Part shown: piece by piece, positions 11,336 through 23,239 of the stretch
Position numbering within the stretch: position 1 is the first letter of the stretch
How the letters are laid out: every line of letters starts with the position of its first letter
NCBI RefSeq assembly: GCF_018687715.1
Contig: NC_056757.1
Span: 3,509,501 to 3,573,500 of the forward strand
Source: Carya illinoinensis
Taxonomy: Eukaryota > Streptophyta > Magnoliopsida > Fagales > Juglandaceae
DNA length: 64,000 nucleotides
Reading direction: 5' to 3'
Program-made: the position numbers and the translations under genes
Notes under the pieces: model-generated
What the model saw: only the letters and a program-made list of their open reading frames with translations
What the model was told of the DNA's origin: nothing
The model's database searches: none

Positions 11336-12147
11336 AAATCAAAGAAATAGGCTGAAAATGAGCAGCAGGACAGTTGGATAATCTCATCTAAAGACTGGCA
11401 CCATCCTATCCCTCGGATATTCAGAAGCTATGGGTCAAAATATTCAGAATAAGAAGTTATGCAAGTCGAAATGGATAAATTATAATTATCATATACAATT
11501 AAAAGCTTAAGCGCCCCTTCCCCCCCCCCCCCCGGGGCGAAGTCCATAACTGTAATCCAGACCTCTCTAATTTCATTCCTACCCTACATTTCGTTCACTT
11601 TTTATTTTTGTTGAGTAATGTAACGTCATTTTCCCCAAATTTTCCCAGCAGCCATATGCAGTAAAACCACACATCTCAAATTGAACAAATAAACGAGATA
11701 ATATTCAATAAAATTACTATGAACAAACCATAAAAACACAAACATTAGAATGGAAGAAATCAAAGTAGCGCATTCGACAATATTCAAAAGACATAAGTCT
11801 AATTGTTTTCCTCTTTCCCACATTCTCTCAGCAACCAAACAGAGCTACAGCAGCTTATAAGATCCCGGTCTGCCAATAATACCCAAAACTCAATCCAATC
11901 AAACCCAATGATAAAAATAAATAAATAAATAGACAAACGATAAAACAAACCAAAACCATTTGAAAGAAAAGCAAAAATCCAGAAAAGAAGGAACCAAAGT
12001 GGCCCAGCGAGTATTTGGAGCAACTTCAACGACTCCACTTTTCAACACGTATGGTTTCTGAATCCTATGTGGCTTTGTGGGAAGGGGATTTCAGATCTGG
12101 GTTTGTGGGTTCATAGATTTCATATCTGGGTGGAGAAGAAGAAAGAA
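11336..12147. other. Intergenic, with a C homopolymer
   Basis: A run of about 16 C lies at 11518-11533. Minus-strand frames at 11626-12038 are hydrophobic translations of AT-rich DNA with no motif, and I do not call them genes. Confidence 0.3.
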
Positions 12148-12400
12148 GGGGCTTCGTGGAAAAGACGAAACTAGCCATTCAATGGGTTCATGGAGAAGAC
12201 GAAGTGGGCTGTAACTCTGTGGCTTCGTGGAGAAGACGACGACAGTGACTATGGGTGTTCGTGGGTTGGTGGGTCTTCGCAGGTTGATGGAGACCACGAA
12301 GACGGACTGTGGGGAAGACGAAGATTGGGCTGTGGCGGGCTATGGCTTCGTGGGGTGGTGACTTCGTGGAGAAGACGATGGGGCTTCGTGGGGATGTAAA
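12148..12400 (+). repeat. Degenerate GC-rich repeat of GGCTTCGTGGAGAAGACGA
   Basis: The core TTCGTGGAGAAGACGA or clear variants recurs at least seven times at irregular spacing. The block is GC-rich compared with its surroundings. Open frames occur on both strands, as expected from a repeat with few stops, and give no coherent protein. Confidence 0.7.
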
Positions 12401-12695
12401 AGATGAAGAGAAAATAGAAAGAGAGAGATGAGAGAAAACAGAGGGATGCGGGGGAAATAAAAATTGAATGCAAGGAATGAGTTCACGAGAGAATTGGGAG
12501 GGATTTTAGCCGAAAGAAAACGACGTCGTTTTCTTTTTATGCCACGTAGGCACCGAGGCCGCAACGGGGACGCAGCCCGGGGATGTTTAGACTTTTCCTT
12601 TGAAGAGTCAGAGTCGAGAGTCGAGAGTCTTTCCTAGTTCCTAGTGGAGGTAAATGCGGAAGATGCGTAGAAAACATACAGTGTATGCTTGTTCG

Positions 12696-12877
12696 CTTAG
12701 GCTGCGTTTGGGTACTAAGTGTACCTCGTATTCTCAACACTTTTTATTATTATTTATTATTTTATTATTATTTTTCACCTATTTTTATTATTATTTATTA
12801 TTTTTATCTACTTTTTATTACTATTCATTATTTTATTATTACTTTTTACCTACTTTTACTACTATTCATAATTCTTC
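12696..12877 (-). mobile_element. MITE-like TAATAATAAA repeat, one end only
   Basis: The block starts with a terminus-like GGCTGCGTTTGGGTACTAAG, then GTATTCTCAACAC, then about 150 bp of TTATTATT-type sequence. The same design appears in the opposite orientation at 37848-38010. It ends directly against the TTA that flanks the Harbinger terminus, so it may have been truncated. Confidence 0.45.
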
Positions 12878-13277
12878 TTAGAGCATCCTCATCTGGATCG
12901 CCATCAAATTTCTTATAATTTAACTCAAAATCACATTCCCTCAAATTTATCCCTAAATTTTATTTATCTTCTAAAAACCTCCTACATCTCATTATCCATC
13001 CCTATCTCTATTCTATTAAATAATATTTCTTTATTCTTTTTTATTACTTTTTTTTTTCTCTCTATTCCATTTACAATAGTAACTACTAACTTTTTTATCT
13101 TATTATCTTCTTTTCAAATATCATTTTCTACTAAATATTTATACGATTTTGACTATCCAATACAGTATTATTTTTCTAACTGAAATTCGTATTATAAAAA
13201 TAGTAATTTTTTTAATATGTGCATTTTCTAACGTGATGACCAATTTTTTTTATTTAGTATTCTTTATCAGTTTCTCT

Positions 13278-13444
13278 AATGGTAATACCTAGTCACGTAT
13301 TGATGATAAAAATTTTTGTCATTTCTGTAACGGTAATATTTTTTGTCATTTCTCCAGCGGTAACATTTTTGTCTTTCTTCCAACGGTAACTTTTTTTGTC
13401 TTCTCTCAAACGGTAACATTTTTTGTCATATATGTAACGGTAAC
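13278..13444 (+). promoter_or_regulatory. Phased AACGGTAAC repeats upstream of the Harbinger transposase
   Basis: AACGGTAAC or a one-base variant occurs at 13329, 13356, 13382, 13409 and 13436, that is at 27, 26, 27 and 27 bp steps. A weaker copy (AATGGTAAT) lies at 13278. Each is followed by a T-rich TTTTTGTC stretch. The AACGG core resembles plant Myb recognition sequences. A TATA box lies 10 bp after the last repeat. I infer binding sites for a Myb-like protein, possibly the one this transposon encodes. Confidence 0.55.
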
Positions 13445-13453
13445 TTTTTTCTC

Positions 13454-13460
13454 TATAAAT
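13454..13460 (+). promoter_or_regulatory. TATA box of the Harbinger transposase gene
   Basis: TATAAAT in the context CTCTATAAATATGCAT, about 100 bp before the transposase ATG at 13562 and just after the phased repeats. Confidence 0.55.
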
Positions 13461-13561
13461 ATGCATATTACTAGCATTCATATTCTCACAAACTCAAGTC
13501 TCATTTGATCTATAGAACCAAAGTTCAACAGTCTCCCCTGATCTCTCACTCCCTTCATCAA

Positions 13562-14822
13562 ATGGCTCGTACATTCTTTCGCAAATTACTGACATACGTA
13601 TTCTCTAAAGATGATAGCGATATTGTTCTTAATGATGAGGTCGATGGACAGTTATTGAGGCATCGTGGCAATCGCCCACGTCATAAGTTTATTCGGCGTG
13701 ATCATATTCAGGGGCACGAGCGCCTATTTCGCGATTATTTCGCAAAAAATCCAGTATATTCCTCAAATCTATTTCGAATGAGATTTTGGATGAGACGTCC
13801 CCTATTTCTCCGTATTCTAAATGAGGTATAGTCTTACGAGCCGTACTTCATTCAGAGAAGAGATAATGTCAGAAGACTCGGTTTATCTTCTATGCAAAAG
13901 ATAACCGCAGCACTTAGAATGCTGGCGTATGGGGTTATTGGAGATTTTATGGATGAATACATACGTATTGGTGAAAGCACTGTAATGAAGAGTCTCAAAA
14001 AATCCTCTGAGATAATAATAAGTATTTTTTTCTAATGAATATCTGCGGTCTCTAAATACCAATGATATTGCCCAATTGCTTGCTGTTGCTAAACAACGGG
14101 GATTCCCAAGAATGCTAGGAAGCATTGATTGCATGCATTGGAAGTAGAAAAATTGTCCCGCAGCCTGGAAAAGTATATACTCCGGCCACATCCGTGAATC
14201 AACTATTATTTTAAAAGCAGTTGTTTCATATGATCTCTGGATATGGCATACATTTTTTGTATGTCCGGTTCACATAACGACATTAATGTGCTAGAAAAAT
14301 ATTTTATGTTCATGGAATTGCCCAAGGGCATGCTTCTCCAGTCAATTATACAATCAATGGCAACGACTACACTATGGGGTATTACCTTGCAGACTGTATT
14401 TATCCCAAGTGGTGAACTTTTGTGAAGACGATTCCATCACCACGAGGGAATAAGAAGAAAAATTTAATGAAAGCATAAGAATCCGCAAGAAAAGATGTCG
14501 AGCATGCATTCGGGGTACTTCAATAATGATTTGCGATCATTCGTGAACTTTCCCGAATGTTCAAAGTGAAGGAACTAATAAATATAATGAAAGCATGTGT
14601 TATTCTACTTAATATGACATTGAAGACGAGCGTGATGATAATAAGGGTCCAAACATTGAGTATGATCAACTTGATGATGATCTCCCGGAACTGTCGCGCA
14701 ATCATACAACTGAACTTACGGACTTCATCCAGCGTCATCATCATATTAGAGACAGCTCGGTACATCATCAGCTCCAAGAAGATCTAATTGAACATTAATG
14801 GCTCTTATATTCCCAACATTAG
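13562..14822 (+). pseudogene. PIF/Harbinger transposase (DDE superfamily, HARBI1/ALP1-like), decayed
   Basis: The translation follows plant PIF/Harbinger nucleases from start to finish. The first 89 codons are intact (MARTFFRKLL..RMRRPLFLRILNEV) and stop at TAG 13829-13831, where the family usually has Gln. The frame then continues with YEPYF, RRLGLSSMQKITAALRMLAYG and EYIRIGEST. Catalytic landmarks are visible: SIDCMHW (first Asp), GSHNDINVL (second Asp) and ARKDVEHAFGVLQ (Glu). The C-terminal block IMKACVI..LPELSRNHTTELTDF runs to about 14822. At least six disabling changes interrupt it: stops near 13829, 14033, 14145 and 14484, two adjacent stops near 14521, and frameshifts near 14035, 14280 and 14625. 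The protein would cut and join transposon ends in the nucleus; this copy cannot. It converges on the accessory gene downstream, as expected for an autonomous-type element. Confidence 0.88.
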
Positions 14823-15160
14823 GCATGTCGCATTATAGTATGGTATTTCCTTCATGTTATTTTTTACTATGTTTGAGTTAATCTGCTTTGCATTTGTATT
14901 TCTTTCATGTTAGTAGTGACTATATTAATGGTAATCAAATTTCTATTTGTATTTTCTTCAGTATAATAGTGACTATATTTGAGATAATTTGTAATTGTTT
15001 CTGAAATTATAATGGCCAATTTACTTGCACAAAAATATCAATTTACACCACAACAAAAATACAAAAAAAAAAAAACCATTCAACTTTTTACTCATCTATC
15101 ATTGTCCAAAACATAATATTAATGAAATACAACTTTTTACAAAAATATAGTCAATCAATC

Positions 15161-16358
15161 CTAATCTGCTGCAGTATTGCGTCTTGCCATGATTTCCCTT
15201 TGCAATTGCTGGAAATATAACCATTGCATTTCTAGCATGACACTCACGCCATCATCATAATGCACTGATCTGCTTCCTCCAACACGAGCTCTACTTTCTG
15301 CACCTCCAACCTGAGTCTTTCGTCCTCTTAATAGATTTTATTTAGCTCTTTTTCCCAATCAATTACCATCTTCTCGGCTTCCAACCTCAGTCTTTTATCA
15401 TTGAGACATAATTTTTTTTCCTCTTTTTCCTTATCATACTCCATCTTCTCGGCCTTAAGACGATAAAACTCTTTCTGTTGAGCGTGTGACTCCTCCAAAA
15501 GCGTATACTTCATCTTTCTAAGTTCAAAATTTTCCTCTGCTTGCCTGCCTTAGGCCTTTCATTTTCCTTTCTTAGCTTTCCTTCCCATTGATCGGTTCAA
15601 TTCGATCACCTCATTCTCCATCACATTATCCGTCTCGAGATCAAAGACTGAATCTACTGCAGCACCCGAACATCGAGTCGAGGTCGGGAACGGGGACATC
15701 GTCTTCCTTCGCTTTGGGTCCTCTTTTGTGGAACGTCAAATCCACTTAGGTTGGTCCTTCAATAGGTGCCAATAATGCTCGAACTGGAATGAGCATTTCT
15801 CTAACGATTGGTACATAACCTTGGCCTTATAAAACTTGCATGTAAACAAAAAATTCCATGTTAAACATATACAAAAATCTATAATTATTTGTAAAACAAG
15901 TAAGAGTATGTAAATTCTACATTGTCTTACTCAGTCATGCCACTTTGATTCAATCCTTCAACCTAGGCTAGTTTCGCACAAAATTTGTTCGTCACTTTTT
16001 GAATAACCGACCACCGATGTATTAAAGATTTTATGGTCCGGTCAGTTGTGGTTTCTTTAAATTGTTGGAAGTATTCAAAAAATTTTTTTCATAGTTGGGA
16101 GTGTTTTTTATTTGTTCCTTGGAAGGCATCAAGGCTATAATTTAGCCATACGGAGACAAGTAACTTATCTTCTTCGGGGGTAAAGTTTGCACCTCTAACT
16201 GATTTCTTAACGCTGATAGGCTCGTTAGGGGGTAGGGGTGGAGAGTCATCAAGGGTTATAGGAGAGGTTTCACTTTGCCCACCGTAAGTAGGGTCGAGTT
16301 GAGGATCATGACTAAAGAGGTTGGTGAAGTACATATGTCCAGGGTCTTGTGAATCCAT
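15161..16358 (-). pseudogene. Harbinger accessory protein, Myb/trihelix-like with NAM-associated C-terminal coil, decayed
   Basis: The start ATG is at plus 16356-16358 (MDSQDPGHMYFTNLF). An acidic leader is followed by the DNA-binding region ANFTPEEDKLLVSVWLNYS and, after a frameshift near 16090, TTTDRTIKSLIHRWSVIQK. Further down come a PKRRKTMSP basic patch, a serine-rich linker, and a long Lys/Glu coiled coil (LRKMKYTLLEESHAQQKEF, YDKEKEEKKL) ending near 15161. Stops and frame changes recur throughout, so it is dead. Homologues are the second gene of plant PIF/Harbinger elements, often labelled NAM-associated or trihelix-like. They are thought to bind the transposon ends and help import the transposase. 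Convergence with the transposase at 13562-14822 supports the assignment. Confidence 0.8.
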
Positions 16359-17988
16359 CTCTAAAATATTAATGAAATATTAGAATAAGAAACTTTGAAG
16401 TTTGGGGTTTAGTCGGGGTCGCCGGCTCAGGAACCGAATGGTGACATTTTGGAAATTTGGCCACCCACTCATGGCTGCAACAACCAGTTACCAGTACTTG
16501 TTGGCCGTCAAGGTTACCTAGCCATTGAGAAAATGACCATACATTTCCTGTATGCCCACCAGGCTTTGTCATCATCATAGCCGAGTTCCATTAGTTTTCA
16601 CATTACTTCTATATCACAATATAACACAAAACAACAACCAAACAGCATGCAAAATTTAATGATGCTAAATAAGAGAATCCTCATCCGGTCAATTTATATC
16701 AAATATAAATATAAATGGGGCTTAGAATTGTGTAAATATTGACAGCATGTGTAAGAAAGGAGCCCAACATCGAATGGTTGCAAAACCTCACTCGAACCTC
16801 GATTGCCTTTTGTGGAAAGTACCACAAACTGTAATATGGCCATTTGGGTGAGGATTACCCTGTCATATCGATGGAGCTCCATTAACACTTATGAATTAAC
16901 CCGCACAATAACACCATCATCACAGCCTAATAACAGCCCCCTCTCCCGAGAGACACGAAACACTGCAAATGACCCAACAACAGATGTCTAATTACCCTTT
17001 GGAAAGAGCAATGAAAGTGCACATAGCTAAAATAAAATAAAAATGCAGCTGACTAATGATACTTATATTAAAAAAAAAAGGGGGGGGGGGGGTTGACTAA
17101 TGATAAGCAAGAGAGGGGCAATACATGCACGAGTCAATTCATTCCAAGTCCAGTTTATAAGTTTAACCACTTCCATGTTTGATAAGCATATATGAACGAT
17201 CATTTCTTTGAGATGAAATTTCATTTCTCAAGTTACATTATCAGTGATTGTTCCTTGAGCCATTTAGGCACATATATGTTAAATAAATTACTGCTCATAA
17301 AACCATTTAGGCTATATGATTGGATATAATTTGTAAACTTCTAAAAACCAAACATTTAAATATATTGTAAACTAAAAACCAGAATAAGGAAACCATGCTC
17401 AGTCGAATATATAACCCACTTTGAGATGGGGTATTTTTAGACTATGGTAGCTTGCAAGAAACCAACTACATATTCTCCTTTCAATAAATTTTGGGGTCCA
17501 CACGTATTTGGCCAATCCTCAGCTGACTACAATGGGCCTCATGCATCCATAGATAGTTAGAAAAAGCTATCAAATTTGTACACAACAAGGCCAAATGGCA
17601 AGTGGCAGGTAACACATAATCATGGTCAACTCAATAATTTCACTCAATTCATTTTTCCTCTTTAATGGAGAAAAGAAATGAGATATATCCTTTTTAATAA
17701 TCAAGTCCATTAGCTTGGTTATCCTTAATATAAACACTAAGATTTCGACACTGTGATTTTAGTTATTCCACAAAATAGATTCCATAAAAAATACATCAAA
17801 TGACTGATGAGTTATAGTATGCTACAACTGCAATTTATACATTGAAATAGAACAAGGAACTTAAAGCAGGGGCTGTAAATTTAGACAACAACTTTGGCAA
17901 ACATTCTCTAGTTAATTTATGGATTGGCTATTTCCGCCAGATCCCTTGATTGTTAAAGGGATTCCCAAATTAGTGGTCTAATGAAAAC

Positions 17989-18032
<44 letters not shown>

Positions 18033-18049
18033 CCCAAGGCCTTTCAGTT
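16359..18049. other. Right-hand internal part of the presumed Harbinger element, no gene seen
   Basis: Upstream flank of the accessory gene and AT-rich DNA. It includes an A10-G13 tract at about 17070-17093 and a (TA)n tract at 17994-18031 just before the copia insertion. Short frames at 16369-16578 and 16694-16888 show no motif. Confidence 0.35.
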
Positions 18050-18350
18050 TGTAAGAAGGTAATAGGCAATGCTGCAATGCAGCTAAGTGCAGCAGAAAAA
18101 CAATGGAAAATAGAGAGATGAGTGGATGGAAGAAGAAGAAAAGGATTCCTTTCTATATTGCATTCTCTCGTACACAGAAGGTGCTAGTATATATACAGCA
18201 GAATATTCTAACTAACTAACTGCAAGTTCAAATGAGCAAATGACATCTGTAAAGTAAATAACAAAACCAAAGAATAATGAAATATGACAGCTTATATACA
18301 AGGAATGGTGGGGTCTAAACGACTTGTAGCTTGCCCTGGATCCTCTAACA
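18050..18350 (-). repeat. Copia 3' LTR
   Basis: Plus strand runs TGTAAGAAGG to CCTCTAACA. It differs from 22934-23234 at four substitutions and no indels. The element's last codons read into this LTR. Confidence 0.95.
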
Positions 18351-21300
18351 TCCCCCCGCAAGATGGAGAATAGAGATTAACTATTCCCATCTTGGAGAGG
18401 TGTAATTGTAGAAGGTAAGAGGGTAATGCTTTAGTGAAAATGTCAGCCAACTGGGTTTGAGAAGAAACATGAGTTGTTGTAATAGTTCCAGCTTGAATTT
18501 GATCTCGAATCAAGTGGCAATCGAGCTCAATGTGTTTTGTTCTCTCATGAAATACCAGATTTGCAGCAATATGGAGGGCTGCTTGATTGTCACAAAAGAG
18601 GAGAGCAGCTTGTGGATGAGAGATGCCAAGGTCTTGAAGCAAATATCGAAGCCAAGTTAATTCAGAACAAGTGGCAGCCATGGATCTATACTCAGCTTCA
18701 GCTGAGGACCGAGAAACCACATTTTGTTTCTTGGATTTCCAAGAAATTAAGGAGCTGCCTAAGAATACACAGTATCTTGTAGTTGATCGACGAGAATCTG
18801 GGCAAGAGGCCCAATCCGAATCACAATAAGCTTGTCGCTGAAACTGAGATGAAGAGGAAAGAAAAATTCCTTGTCCAGGAGCTGCTTTGATATACCTTAG
18901 AACCTTATATGCTGCTGCCAAGTGAGTTGAAGATGGTTTATCCATGAATTGACTCAACAATTGTACTGCAAAACATAAGTCTGGCCGAGAGATGGTAAGG
19001 TATAAAAGTCTACCAATAAGCCTTCTATAAGTGCTTGGCTCAGAAAGAGAAGTACCCTCATCTTTGCTGATTTTAAGGTTTTGATCAAGGGGCAGCTTAA
19101 GGGGTTTGCAACCAAGCATACCAGAATCAGCCAATATATCTAAAGCATATTTTCTTTGGGAAATGTGAATGCCTTTGGATGATCTAGCAATCTCAAGGCC
19201 CAAGAAATATCATAGACAGCCAAGATCCTTAATTTTGAACTTACAATGAAGAAAAGTGCGAATGGAATCAATAGAGGTTTGAGAATTGCTAGCAACTAAG
19301 ATATCATCCACATAAACTAACAAGGCAATGTAAGAATCTCCATCTTGCTTTGTGAATAAGCTATAATCAGCTTTTGATTGGATAAAACCAAATGCAAGTA
19401 GATGAGAGGTAAGTTTAAAATTCCATTGTCTTGATGCTTGTTTAAGACCATAGAGACTCTTGAGCAATTTGCAAACTTGATGTGGCTTACCCTTGGTGTA
19501 CCCAGGTGATCTCTTCATATAAATTTCCTCTTGTAAATCACCATTAAGGAAGGCATTGTTTACATCAAATTGATGTAAATGCCATCCTTTAATGGCAGCA
19601 ACAGTGAGGAGGCATCTCACAGTGACCAGCTTAGCAACTAGAGAGAAAGTTTCATGAAAATCGATGCCCTCTTGTTGTGTGTAGCCTTTGGCTACTAACC
19701 TTGCTTTAAGTCTTTCTATAGTACCATCAGACTTAAACTTAATCTTATAAACATACTTACAGTCGATGGCTTCTTTCCCTTTAGGTAAGTCAGTGAGTGT
19801 CCAGGTATGATTATTTTCCAAAGCCTCAAGCTCAGCTTCCATAGCTTTGCACCAACCAGGATCCTTCAAAGCTTGTTTATAAGAATTAGGCTCGGATTGG
19901 AGAGAAAGAGAGGAGGTAAAAGCTTGAAAGGATGGACTGAATTTATGATAAGATAAACATTTACTTAGGGGAAATGACTTACCATTTGAAGCAGGAGCAT
20001 CCTTGGAAAATGATTGTTCAGGAGGAGCCAACAAGGTCTGATGATAGTGAAAATCTTTTAAGTATTGAGGAGCAGTTCTAATCCTCTTGGACCTTCGAAG
20101 AGTGGGAATGAGAGGGTGGTCAGGAGCAGAATGAGATGGGGATTCAGTGGTGAGTGAAGGAGGTGACATGTTGACTGTAGGGGGGGTAGAAGGGGCAGAA
20201 GGGGAAATGGTTGAGGGGATGGGAGGTGCAGTGGAGAGGGACTGAAAATTAGAGGCAGAAGGTGGAGAAGATGAAAAAATTGGTAACGGTGATTCTAAAG
20301 GGGAAGGTGAGGAGGGAAGTGTGGGATTTTGGAAAGGGAAAATGGACTCATGAAAAATTACATCCCTTGAAATGAAAATGGTATGGTTGGTAAGGTCTAA
20401 AAGTTTGTATCCCTTGATTCCAAAGGGATAACCAAGAAAAACACATCTTCGACCTCTAGGATCAAATTTATTTCTACCATTTAAAAGGGTGGCTGCAAAG
20501 CATAGGGAACCAAATACTCTCATGTGAGCATAAGCAGGTTTTTTGTTAAACAAGAGTTCATATGGAGTCTTATCATTTAAAAGAGGGGTTGGAATTCTGT
20601 TGATGATATATGTTGCTGTCAAAAGACAGTCACTCCAATATTCTGAAGGTAAATTAGCTTGAAAACGAAGGGCACGAGCAACATTAGGCAAGTGCTGGTG
20701 TTTCCTCTCAACAATGCCATTTTGTTGAGGGGTTTCCACACAGCTTTTGTGATGAATAATGCCTTTTTCATTAAAAAAATATGTCATGCAAAATTCAGCA
20801 CCATTATCACTTCTCAGGATTATAATTTTGAGTCCAAATTGGGTTTCTACCAAAGTATAGAAAGATTTGATACATGCTCTGGTTTCAGCTTTGGTAGAGA
20901 GTAAATAAAGCCAAGTGGTACGAGAAAAGTCATCCACTATTGTCAAAAAATATTTAGAACCATCATGTGCAATAGTGGGGCTAGGTCCCCATAAATCACA
21001 ATGAACCAGTTCAAATATTCTAGAGGAAATATGAACACTGTCAGGAAATGGTAATCGATGGAACTTTGCTAATGGACAAATATGGCAAGGTTTTTCATTA
21101 ATGGAAGCTGTGTGCTTGCTTACAATAGGGTCAGAAACCAACTTTAATCTAGAAAAAGACAAATGACCCAGGCGACAGTGCCATAGATCAGCATGAGCAA
21201 TAGAGTTAACAGCAGAAACTGAAGAAATAAGATCTGTGTGAGTGTTATGAGTATAATCTGAGAGGGATTGTGCAAGGGCTGAAGGAGAGATGTTTGTGCA

Positions 21301-22902
21301 GACCAGGTGGTACAGACCATGTCTTAGCTCACCCTTCCCAATCGTTCTCCAAGAAGGCAGGTCCTGAATGAAACAACAATTTGAGAAGAAAAGTAAACAA
21401 CAAGTTAGAGAATGGGTTAACTTGGTTGCTGAAATTAAATTAAATGAGAATGAAGGGACACAAAGAACATCCCTCAAGATGATAGTATTTGTCAAATGAA
21501 TGGTACCAACATGTGTCACCGAGGCTGAGCTTCCATTGGGAAGCTTGACTGAGTAAGCAACAACCGAGGTAATGGAAGTGAAAAAAGAAGTGCTACAGAC
21601 CATATGGTCTGTGGCACCCGTGTCAATTATCCAACTAGAAGAAGAGTTGTGTAGGGAACTGTGTGTGTGTGTAGAAAGAGATTGATATATACCAGACATT
21701 TTGGAAGAAGGAACAGGAGATTGAGAGGGTTGAGGTTGATTGCCAGAGTGAAGAACATTGGCTGCAATTGAAGAATCCTGAGGTTGAATTAAAGACATAA
21801 GCTGCTGGTATTGAAACTTGGTCAAACCAATCCTGTCATCACTAACAATTTCAGGGTCAGTAGCATTAGAATGAATGGCTTGGTTAGCAAAAAAACCAGG
21901 AGCCTACTGCTTGGCATGAAACTTGTGACCAGGTGGGTAACCATTCAACTTGTAGCACTTGTCGACTGTATGGCTAGTTAAGTTGCAGTGTGAACAGATG
22001 GGGGCTACTGCATTGCCAAGTTTGAAGCAGTTTTCCAATAAATGGCCAGAAATCTTGCAATGGTTGCAATATGGCCTTTCCTTTTTGGAAGAAGGATTTG
22101 TTTTGGAAAATTTTGAAGGGGGAAAAGATTTCTTAATGGCCAATGCCATGGTTTCAGTGGAAGGGACAGTGGATATTAGTTGGTGGTGCCTTTCTTGTTG
22201 CTGAATGAGGGAGAAGACTTTTGTGACAGGGGGAATGGGGTCCATCAACATGATCTGGTCTCGGATAGGGGAATAGGAGTCATGTAAACCCATTAGAAAT
22301 TGGAGAACACAATCTCTCTGGTATCTATCCAAAAGGGTTTTCATGGTGCCACAATTACAAACGGGAATAGGGTCATAGATGGAGAGTTCATCCCAGATAG
22401 TCTTCAACTTACCATAGTATAAACTTACTGAATCATGTTCCTGAAGAAGGCCAGCTAGTGCTTTCTTGAGTTGGAAAATTCATGGGCCATTTTGTTGAGA
22501 GAAACGATCCTGAAGATCTTGCCAAATTTCCTTAGCATCATCCACAAAAACAACACTGGATTTAATAGAGGGACTTACAGAGTTTTGTATCCATGAAACA
22601 ACCATGTCATTGCACCTTTCCCACAGGTCTAGTAAAGGGTCCATGGAATCAGTAGGTTGCAAGAGGGAACCATTAATGAAACCAATCTTATTTTTTGCAC
22701 GAAGGGCATGGCGCATGGCACGGGACCAAGTGGCGTAGTTGTCTGCAGTAAGAGGCTCAGATACGAGGGTAATGGCAGGGTTATCTCCATGATCCAAGCG
22801 AAAAGGATTGGCTGGATTAGAAAGGTTGAGGTAACGAGATAAGGTGTTTGTGTTAAGGTCTGAGTGGGATTTGGGGAATTTGGGGGAGGTGGGTGTTTCC
22901 AT
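18292..22902 (-). pseudogene. Copia gag-pol polyprotein, single frame with three in-frame stops
   Basis: The start is taken at METPTSPKF (plus 22900-22902). About 1536 codons stay in one frame with no frameshift, interrupted only by TGA 22480-22482, TAG 21904-21906 and TGA 19210-19212. Domains in order: gag with YATWSRAM; two CCHC knuckles (CNHCKISGHLLENC and CSHCNLTSHTVDKC); protease WIIDTGATDH; integrase HCRLGH..CHICPLAK with the catalytic segments DLWGP, SDNGAEF and PQQNGIVERKH; reverse transcriptase FDVNNAFLNGDL and LVYVDDILVAS; RNase [27 protein letters not shown] and DNQAALHIA. It would encode the machinery for reverse transcription and integration. Each stop fits a C-to-T change in a CGA or CAG codon. 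The copy cannot make full-length protein without readthrough, although all domains are otherwise preserved. Confidence 0.93.
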
Positions 22903-22933
22903 CAAAAAATCTCTCAGTGGCTCTCTGATACCA

Positions 22934-23234
22934 TGTAAGAAGGTAATAGGCAATGCTGTAATGCAGCTAAGTGCAGCAGAAAAACAATGGAAAATAGAGA
23001 GATGAGTGGATGGAAGAAGAAGAAAAGGATTCCTTTCTATATTGCATTCTCTCGTACACAGAAGGTGCTAGTATATATACAGCAGAATATTCTAACTAAC
23101 TAACTGCAAGTTCAAATGAGCAAATGACATCTGTAAAGTAAATAACAAAACCAAAGAATAATGAAATATGACAACTTATATACAAGGAATGGTGGGGTCT
23201 AAACAACTTGTAGCTTGCCCTGTATCCTCTAACA
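22934..23234 (-). repeat. Copia 5' LTR
   Basis: A 301-bp partner of 18050-18350, TG..CA. On minus it is followed directly by the primer-binding site at 22922-22933. Confidence 0.95.
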
Positions 23235-23239
23235 CGGTT

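Larger units (their letters stand above)
18050..23234 (-). mobile_element. Ty1/copia retrotransposon, RE1-like, near-complete and young
   Basis: This 5185-bp element has two 301-bp LTRs (18050-18350 and 22934-23234) running TG..CA and differing at only four positions by eye, about 98.7% identical. On minus, the 5' LTR is followed without a gap by the iMet primer-binding site TGGTATCAGAG (22922-22933). A G-rich polypurine tract (18351-18361) precedes the 3' LTR. The flanking five bases are CAGTT (18045-18049) and CGGTT (23235-23239), a plausible target duplication with one change. The polyprotein order is gag, protease, integrase, reverse transcriptase, RNase H, which defines copia. It lies inside the presumed Harbinger element, so it inserted later. 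Confidence 0.95.

Noticed and set aside
12654..12918. Tyr/Leu/Phe-rich frames on plus
   Set aside because: They translate the TTATTATT MITE repeat.
20659..20904. Plus-strand frame inside the young copia element
   Set aside because: It is a shadow of the integrase coding sequence on minus.
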